This document shows positions 30,322 through 34,704 of a stretch of DNA of 34,704 bases, one piece after another. Below the pieces are notes generated by a model that worked only from the letters and a program-made list of their open reading frames with translations, searched no databases and had not been told where the DNA came from. Origin of the DNA: an uncultured Blautia sp. (lineage in GTDB: Bacteria; Bacillota; Clostridia; Lachnospirales; Lachnospiraceae); assembly GCA_934373235.1 (NCBI GenBank), contig CAKROW010000027.1, positions 1-34,704 of the forward strand, written 5' to 3'. Made by a program: the position numbers and the translations under genes. Numbering within the stretch: position 1 is the first letter of the stretch; every line of letters starts with the position of its first letter.

Positions 30322-30532
30322 GTTCGAGATCGATGATAACAACAAAGTTCACAACGTAAAATTCACCGGTGGATGTTCCGGTAACACACAGGGCGTTGCC
30401 TGTCTTGCAGAAGGCATGGATGCTAATGACGTAATTACCCGTCTTGAGGGAATCCGCTGTGGATTCAAGCCAACATCCTGTCCGGATCAGCTTGCGAAAG
30501 CTATCAAAGGAGTTCTCAACGGAGAGGCCTGA
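30281..30532 (+). CDS. TSCPD domain protein (TIGR03905 type)
   Basis: Small 83-aa protein consisting of one TSCPD domain, a domain otherwise found at the C-terminus of vitamin B12-dependent ribonucleotide reductases. Seen: GVCAQSIEFEIDDNNKVHNV, FTGGCSGNTQGVACL and the family-naming end GFKPTSCPDQLAKAI. Cysteines (C9, C32, C41, C60, C67) may bind metal. Free-standing copies have no proven role; a regulatory or metal-related link to RNR is speculation from the domain. AGGAGG precedes the ATG. Monocistronic apart from the possible small ORF upstream, with a strong terminator right after the stop. Confidence 0.9.
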   Translation: MLYKTKGVCAQSIEFEIDDNNKVHNVKFTGGCSGNTQGVACLAEGMDANDVITRLEGIRCGFKPTSCPDQLAKAIKGVLNGEA

Positions 30533-30549
30533 TGCCTCTCCGTTTTTTT
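30518..30549 (+). terminator. Terminator of the TSCPD gene
   Basis: AACGGAGAGGC pairs with GCCTCTCCGTT around a five-base loop containing the stop, followed by T7. Confidence 0.92.
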
Positions 30550-30566
30550 GTATATTTCATATTATC

Positions 30567-32183
30567 CTATAAATCAGTTCTGTCCCATTTATCACACAGT
30601 GACTGGATTTCTCTTGCAAATCGATCCAGATCTTTATTGGGACAGCCCTCATTTTTCTTAATAACACTCATAAGTCTGCGTCCAAGAGAAACAAGTTTTT
30701 CGTATGCCCTTGCTGCCCTGGTTGCCTTCGGAGATGCAGCAGCCTTCTGTATCCGCACCCCTTTTGCCTCATAGACACAGGCATCTGCTGCCAGATCATA
30801 GACAGTTCCGCTGAATGGTGCTGTTGCAGCATATCCCAGCTCTTCTCGCAGTCTCTGAGCAAAAATTTCTGTTACACTGTCCTCGCCATGTGTTACAAAC
30901 ACATGCTTCGGCTTTTTTTCAAAGGCTCTTGCCCAGTCCAGAAGACCATTTACATCCGCATGGCCACTGATTCCCGGCATCTGGCAAATCTCTGCGCCTA
31001 CATAAACAGACTCACCAAACAGTTTCAGCTCCGATGCACCTTCCAGAAGTGCCCGGCCCGGTGTACCGATTGCCTGATATCCAACAAAAAGTATGGTACA
31101 TTTTTCATTCCACAGATTATGTTTCAGATGGTGTTTGATTCTTCCTGCATCACACATTCCGCTGGCAGAAATAATCACTTTGCACTGATCATCAAAATTG
31201 ATGGCCTTGGAATCATCACTTGTAACAGAAATTTTCAAACCTGGAAACGATAGTGGATTAATTCCACGTTTCAAAAGATCTAATGCTTCTTCATCATAAC
31301 AGTCAAATCCATGTTCTCCAAAAATCGTAGTGGCTTCATTTGCCAGAGGACTGTCTACGTAAACTTCAAATCCATCATGTCCGTGAACCAGATTCTCTTC
31401 TTTAATCTGCCTTATGAAATACAGCATCTCCTGAGTTCTTCCTACTGCAAAGGAAGGAATTACTACATTTCCACCTCTGTCAAATGTTCTCTGTATCACT
31501 TCTGCCAGAAGTCCTGTATAATCCGGTCTTTCCCCATGGCTTCTGTCGCCGTAAGTAGACTCCATAACTACATAGTCTGCATCTTTAATGTAAACCGGAT
31601 CTTTGATCAGTGGTTGATTCAGATTTCCAATATCACCGGAAAATACGATTTTTTCTTCTTTTCCATCTTCTGTAATCCACACCTCGATACTGCTGGATCC
31701 CAGAAGATGTCCTGCATCTCTGAAGCGTACCCGGATTCCCGGTGCAGGTGTGAGCATCCTGTCATATGCGCATGCAACAAAATTTTTCAGGACTCCCATG
31801 GCATCTTCCATCGTATAAGCCGGTATAAACTCTGCCTTGCCCTGTCTTCTTCCTTTACGGTTACGCCACTCAGCCTCAAACATCTGAATATGGGCGCTGT
31901 CACGAAGCATGATATCACAGAGATTACAGGTAGCCTCTGTAGCGTAAATAGGTCCCTGGAACCCCTTGGCATATAATGCCGGAAGATTTCCCGAATGATC
32001 CATATGTGCATGTGTAAGAAGGACAAAATCCAAATCTTTGGCTGCTACCGGAATTTCTTCATTCTCATAATAATCCGGTCCCTGTTCCATACCGTAATCT
32101 ACAAGAAATTTCCTGCCCGCTGCTTCAAGATAGTAACAGCTTCCTGTTACCTCATGTGTCGCCCCAAGAAAAGTAATCTTCAT
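30567..32183 (-). CDS. Beta-CASP metallo-beta-lactamase RNase-like protein
   Basis: MBL-fold hydrolase with an inserted beta-CASP domain, the class of RNA-processing nucleases related to YSH1/CPSF73. The first 455 residues hold the whole catalytic set: HAHMDH at 58-63, AGHLLGSSSIEVW, FSGDIGN, then beta-CASP motif A MESTYGDR, motif B GISGHAD and motif C VTHGEDS. A C-terminal extension of about 75 residues, Lys/Arg/Ala-rich (KAAASPKATRAARAYEKLVS), is not part of the usual core. AAAGGGGG precedes the ATG. Transcribed alone; a TATAAT at 32300-32305 on the minus strand is the likely -10, giving a leader of about 110 bases with a CGTAAAT/ATTTACG hairpin (32252-32273). Confidence 0.93.
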   Translation of the reverse strand: MKITFLGATHEVTGSCYYLEAAGRKFLVDYGMEQGPDYYENEEIPVAAKDLDFVLLTHAHMDHSGNLPALYAKGFQGPIYATEATCNLCDIMLRDSAHIQMFEAEWRNRKGRRQGKAEFIPAYTMEDAMGVLKNFVACAYDRMLTPAPGIRVRFRDAGHLLGSSSIEVWITEDGKEEKIVFSGDIGNLNQPLIKDPVYIKDADYVVMESTYGDRSHGERPDYTGLLAEVIQRTFDRGGNVVIPSFAVGRTQEMLYFIRQIKEENLVHGHDGFEVYVDSPLANEATTIFGEHGFDCYDEEALDLLKRGINPLSFPGLKISVTSDDSKAINFDDQCKVIISASGMCDAGRIKHHLKHNLWNEKCTILFVGYQAIGTPGRALLEGASELKLFGESVYVGAEICQMPGISGHADVNGLLDWARAFEKKPKHVFVTHGEDSVTEIFAQRLREELGYAATAPFSGTVYDLAADACVYEAKGVRIQKAAASPKATRAARAYEKLVSLGRRLMSVIKKNEGCPNKDLDRFAREIQSLCDKWDRTDL

Positions 32184-32299
32184 ATCAAGACCCCCTTTAG
32201 CCCTTTGGATAAATCTGCCTGATTCAAATTACAAAAAGGCAAAAGTAACAACGTAAATTTTCTGATATTTACGCCCACTTTCAATTAGTTGTTGTATTT

Positions 32300-32305
32300 A
32301 TTATA
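32300..32305 (-). promoter_or_regulatory. -10 box of the MBL RNase-like gene
   Basis: Perfect TATAAT on the minus strand; no good -35 at 16-18 bases (TATCAA at 32323-32328 is poor). Confidence 0.4.
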
Positions 32306-32376
32306 CACGAAGTCCAGTATTTTTGATAGTCTTTTGGGGGAAATTGTATAGAAATGAATTGAAATTTTTAGAAAAT

Positions 32377-32442
32377 CCCGACCGATGAAGGTAATGTAAG
32401 TTTACAGATTATTTTATTTTTTTGAATTCATCATCGGTCGGG
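32377..32442. other. 12-bp perfect inverted repeat with a 42-base AT-rich loop
   Basis: CCCGACCGATGA (32377-32388) and TCATCGGTCGGG (32431-32442) are exact complements. On the minus strand the right arm is followed by ATTTTCTAAAAATTTC, so it may end transcription of the secreted-protein gene (stop at 32549). The GC-rich arms stand out sharply in an AT-rich 365-base gap. The rest of 32184-32548 contains no gene that I can support. Confidence 0.6.
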
Positions 32443-32548
32443 GACTTGGCTACGTATCTTATTTTATTAACCTCTATGGTCAATGAGATTGGGGGATTGT
32501 GCGAATATTTCTTTTTAAGCGCTATCTGGTATCAAAAACTGGCACGTA

Positions 32549-33022
32549 TTATTTTACCAGAACGCCTTTTGTTAATGTCTGAACAGATTCTTTGCTTCCG
32601 TCTTTGGCTGCGTGATATCCACGTACTCGGTAATAGTATCCGCTTGGAACAATGACATTAATGCTTTTGCTTAAATGCGTAACATTGGATGCTGTGAAGT
32701 CCCAGCTTTTGTATGTCACGTATTCTCCGTTTACTTTTCTCTCTAAAGAAAGTGTTAAATAAACTTTACTGCATGAATGATGGCATTGTGTTAAGCCATA
32801 TACATTTACCTTGTTACTTGCCAATTTTTTTATTTTTGTTGTACCTGAATTAAGATTATTTCCTCTAAGCATACTATAAGCAGTGTCTTCTGAATAATCT
32901 TCATCCGTTTCCTCGTCAGATATTGTTATATCCATATCTTCTGCAAATACGGATACATTCATAGTAAAGCATGAAATAACAACTCCTAACAACAGCAAAA
33001 TTCTTTTTAATTCTCTTTTCAC
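32549..33022 (-). CDS. Small secreted protein, DUF6147-like
   Basis: Exported protein of 157 aa: signal peptide (ILLLLGVVISCFTMNVSVFA) followed by an acidic stretch and a beta-rich domain with paired cysteines (TQCHHSC) ending in VPSGYYYRVRGYHAAKDGSK, which resembles the DUF6147 family of clostridial secreted proteins. Role unknown. The open frame starts at an ATG at 33049, but AAGGAG five bases before an in-frame GTG (33020-33022) is the better start. It follows the DUF4367-like gene by 64 bases on the same strand and may be cotranscribed. Confidence 0.7.
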   Translation of the reverse strand: MKRELKRILLLLGVVISCFTMNVSVFAEDMDITISDEETDEDYSEDTAYSMLRGNNLNSGTTKIKKLASNKVNVYGLTQCHHSCSKVYLTLSLERKVNGEYVTYKSWDFTASNVTHLSKSINVIVPSGYYYRVRGYHAAKDGSKESVQTLTKGVLVK

Positions 33023-33086
33023 CGCAACTCCTTTCAATCTGAACTTCATTACATATATAAATACGACATAAACTCCAAATATTTTC

Positions 33087-34043
33087 CTACAATCTTATTT
33101 TTTTTAAAATTTCAATTAATTTTTCCTTATCTATCTTCCCACTAATCTGATAATATGCCTTATCAGAATTCCATACAGCAGTATATGTCGGTTCTAAATC
33201 ATTTTCTGATTGTACGGTCAATAAATCAATTTCCAATACGTTATCTGATGTTCTAATTTTCTCAATTCCTTTTCCATGTAATTTAGTATTATAGCTTCCC
33301 AAATCAGCATCCATTTTACTGATCAAAACTTGAATAACTTTATTTTCATATTCATATTCCAGCTCTGCCACTCCCGATTCTTCAGACAAAACATAATCTT
33401 TATATTTAAATTCTTTCGGTCTATACATAAATTGTGGAATTTCAACATCTAACGTATCCTGAATATTTTTTCTAATCTCCTCTTCATTTCTTTCTGTATA
33501 ATCATTTTCACTATTATCAATTAAAATATCTGTATCATTTCCCGCCCAATAATTAACCGTATCAACAACATACCTTCTATTCGCCTCACTGGTCATACTG
33601 GCTGCAAACACGCAACATGCACATACCGCCACTGTAGCGGCAGCTTTGGTGATTTTTTGTTTCCAGGATTTCTTTGGGCGATATTCTCTGATTTTTTCAT
33701 CTCTACCGGGGATATTATTTTTATATGAACGATCCTCTGCTCTGAACATGGGTTCTGCCCCTGCAGATTTACTGTTTCCATGTTCTGCTGTAGAACCAGT
33801 TTTTTTCAATTTTATAATCTCGTTGTATGCAGTATCTGAATCTCCGTTCTCTTCCTCACGGTAAACTCCATCTGCCTTTAAGCGCTCAATCAGTCTGTTA
33901 TAGGACGCTTCCAACTTTTCCTCTGTTTCTTCGTATTTCTCTAAATTTTCATTTGAGGACAGTGCTTTCTCCATCTGATCTGTTTCTTTTTCATACTGTT
34001 CCTCTATAAATTTTTTCAGCTCATCATCTCTGAAATCTTTCAT
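33087..34043 (-). CDS. Single-pass membrane protein, DUF4367-like
   Basis: 318-aa protein with an acidic N-terminal cytoplasmic part, one transmembrane helix (about 132-152, ITKAAATVAVCACCVFAASM), and an extracytoplasmic region whose end (DVEIPQFMYRPKEFKYKDYV ... YYQISGKIDKEKLIEILKKI) resembles DUF4367, a domain common in anti-sigma-like and sensor proteins. Residues about 36-67 (YEETEEKLEASYNRLIERL then KADGVYREEE) match the 65-aa protein at 3740-3937. No sigma factor gene is adjacent in the window. GGGAG precedes the ATG. Signal transduction across the membrane is a reasonable guess, not shown. Confidence 0.75.
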   Translation of the reverse strand: MKDFRDDELKKFIEEQYEKETDQMEKALSSNENLEKYEETEEKLEASYNRLIERLKADGVYREEENGDSDTAYNEIIKLKKTGSTAEHGNSKSAGAEPMFRAEDRSYKNNIPGRDEKIREYRPKKSWKQKITKAAATVAVCACCVFAASMTSEANRRYVVDTVNYWAGNDTDILIDNSENDYTERNEEEIRKNIQDTLDVEIPQFMYRPKEFKYKDYVLSEESGVAELEYEYENKVIQVLISKMDADLGSYNTKLHGKGIEKIRTSDNVLEIDLLTVQSENDLEPTYTAVWNSDKAYYQISGKIDKEKLIEILKKIRL

Positions 34044-34070
34044 TATTTTTCTCCCGCACTTTATCTTTCC

Positions 34071-34099
34071 TTGACAATTCTTTCATTGGGGTTCATATT
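34071..34099 (+). promoter_or_regulatory. Promoter of murG
   Basis: TTGACA (34071-34076), 17-base spacer, CATATT (34094-34099), then AGGAGG before the ATG at 34136. Confidence 0.5.
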
Positions 34100-34135
34100 T
34101 ATGGTAATATATATGACTATTCAGGAGGAATCCCT

Positions 34136-34704
34136 ATGAAACACATTGTTCTCACCGGCGGTGGTACAGCCGGCCATGTAACTCCCAATATTGCCTTGAT
34201 TCCAAGGCTTAAAGAACTTGGTTATAAAATTTCCTACATTGGTTCCTATGAAGGAATTGAAAAAAAATTAATTGAAGAACTTGGTATCCCATACTACGGA
34301 ATTTCTTCCGGTAAACTGAGACGTTACTTCGATCTTAAGAATTTTTCCGACCCATTTCGTGTATTAAAAGGCTTCAGCCAAGCCAGAAAACTTCTGAAGG
34401 AATTAAAACCGGACGTCGTCTTCTCCAAAGGAGGATTTGTTACGGTTCCTGTAGTGATCGCTGCCAAACGCTGTAAAATCCCTGCCCTGATTCACGAATC
34501 CGATATGACCCCAGGACTTGCCAATAAGCTCTGTCTTTCATCTGCGTCCAAAATCTGCTGTAATTTCCCGGAAACTGTAAACAGCCTTCCGAAAGATAAA
34601 GCAGTACTCACAGGTACTCCTATTCGTCAGGAATTACTTTCCGGCAACAAAGATGCCGGAAGAAGGTTCTGTGGGTTTACAGATGATAAACCTGTACTCA
34701 TGGT
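34136..34704 (+). CDS. murG: MurG glycosyltransferase, 5' part
   Basis: N-terminal 189 residues of the lipid II synthase, the membrane-associated GT28 enzyme that adds GlcNAc from UDP-GlcNAc to lipid I. The glycine-rich loop MKHIVLTGGGTAGHVTPNIA opens the protein, followed by FSKGGFVTVPVVIAAKRCKI, LIHESDMTPGLANKLC and the TGTPIRQELL motif, all typical. The start ATG has AGGAGG seven bases upstream. The frame is open to the last base of the window, so the UDP-GlcNAc-binding C-terminal half is missing only because of the cut. It is separate from murC, which lies 21 kb away. Confidence 0.97.
   Translation, partial: MKHIVLTGGGTAGHVTPNIALIPRLKELGYKISYIGSYEGIEKKLIEELGIPYYGISSGKLRRYFDLKNFSDPFRVLKGFSQARKLLKELKPDVVFSKGGFVTVPVVIAAKRCKIPALIHESDMTPGLANKLCLSSASKICCNFPETVNSLPKDKAVLTGTPIRQELLSGNKDAGRRFCGFTDDKPVLM

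Noticed and set aside
32422..32655. 77-aa plus-strand frame
   Set aside because: Runs into the antisense of the secreted-protein gene; no ribosome site and no recognisable pattern.

Overview
The window looks like a chromosomal segment of an anaerobic, low-to-mid GC Bacillota, most likely a Lachnospiraceae member (Blautia/Dorea/Ruminococcus type). The reasons are a large Gram-positive SRP RNA with an Alu domain, SpoVG, the paired GlgC/GlgD subunits, a class II (Firmicutes) GalT, DnaD/DnaI replication genes, a TSCPD (TIGR03905) protein, DUF6128- and DUF6147-like proteins, and a glycyl-radical RNR activase homologue. Genus is inference. No transposase, integrase, phage gene or CRISPR array was seen. 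Nearly everything is core housekeeping, interspersed with lineage-specific envelope proteins and one small dispersed intergenic repeat family.

Layout. 1-347: SRP RNA with its -10 box and terminator. 452-1470 (-): tadA and yqeY behind a perfect consensus promoter. 1663-2361 (+): radical-SAM activase. 2428-3740 (-): a DUF6128-like gene preceded by a transcription unit leader that resembles a cobalamin riboswitch with an intrinsic terminator, then a 65-aa gene. 4093-4317: remnant XRE-type regulator. 4499-4572 (-): tRNA-Pro(CGG). 4729-5713 (-): bioY plus a translationally coupled DUF1284 gene under a BirA-type operator. 6130-6852 (+): a solitary PduB-type microcompartment shell gene. 7038-8507 (-): secreted coiled-coil/3D-domain cell-wall protein. 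8900-11633 (-): glgC-glgD-spoVG. 11943-16853 (+): murC, then dnaD-like, dnaI-like and prs, with a cluster of DnaA boxes between murC and dnaD.

16955-19575 (-): SbcCD-like YhaO/YhaN pair. 19666-21057 (-): asnS. 21256-23424 (-): secreted InlB-B-repeat/SGNH hydrolase. 23578-30043 (-): a collinear run mtnN, 164-aa unknown, methyltransferase, 818-aa anchored protein, galT. 30154-30532 (+): divergent from mtnN, a possible leaderless Cys-rich small ORF and a TSCPD protein. 30567-32183 (-): beta-CASP metallo-beta-lactamase RNase-like protein. 32549-34043 (-): small secreted protein and a DUF4367-like membrane protein. 34136-end (+): 5' part of murG.

The observations most worth following are: (1) the cobalamin-riboswitch-like leader in front of a gene family with no known B12 role; (2) the DnaA-box cluster beside the dnaD/dnaI genes, far from any visible oriC; (3) the orphan PduB shell protein; (4) a three-copy modular intergenic repeat; (5) a domain of about 30 residues shared between a 65-aa protein and a membrane protein about 30 kb away; (6) a possible leaderless Cys4 small protein behind a divergent promoter pair that shares one -35 hexamer. 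All calls come from reading the sequence; no database search was run.
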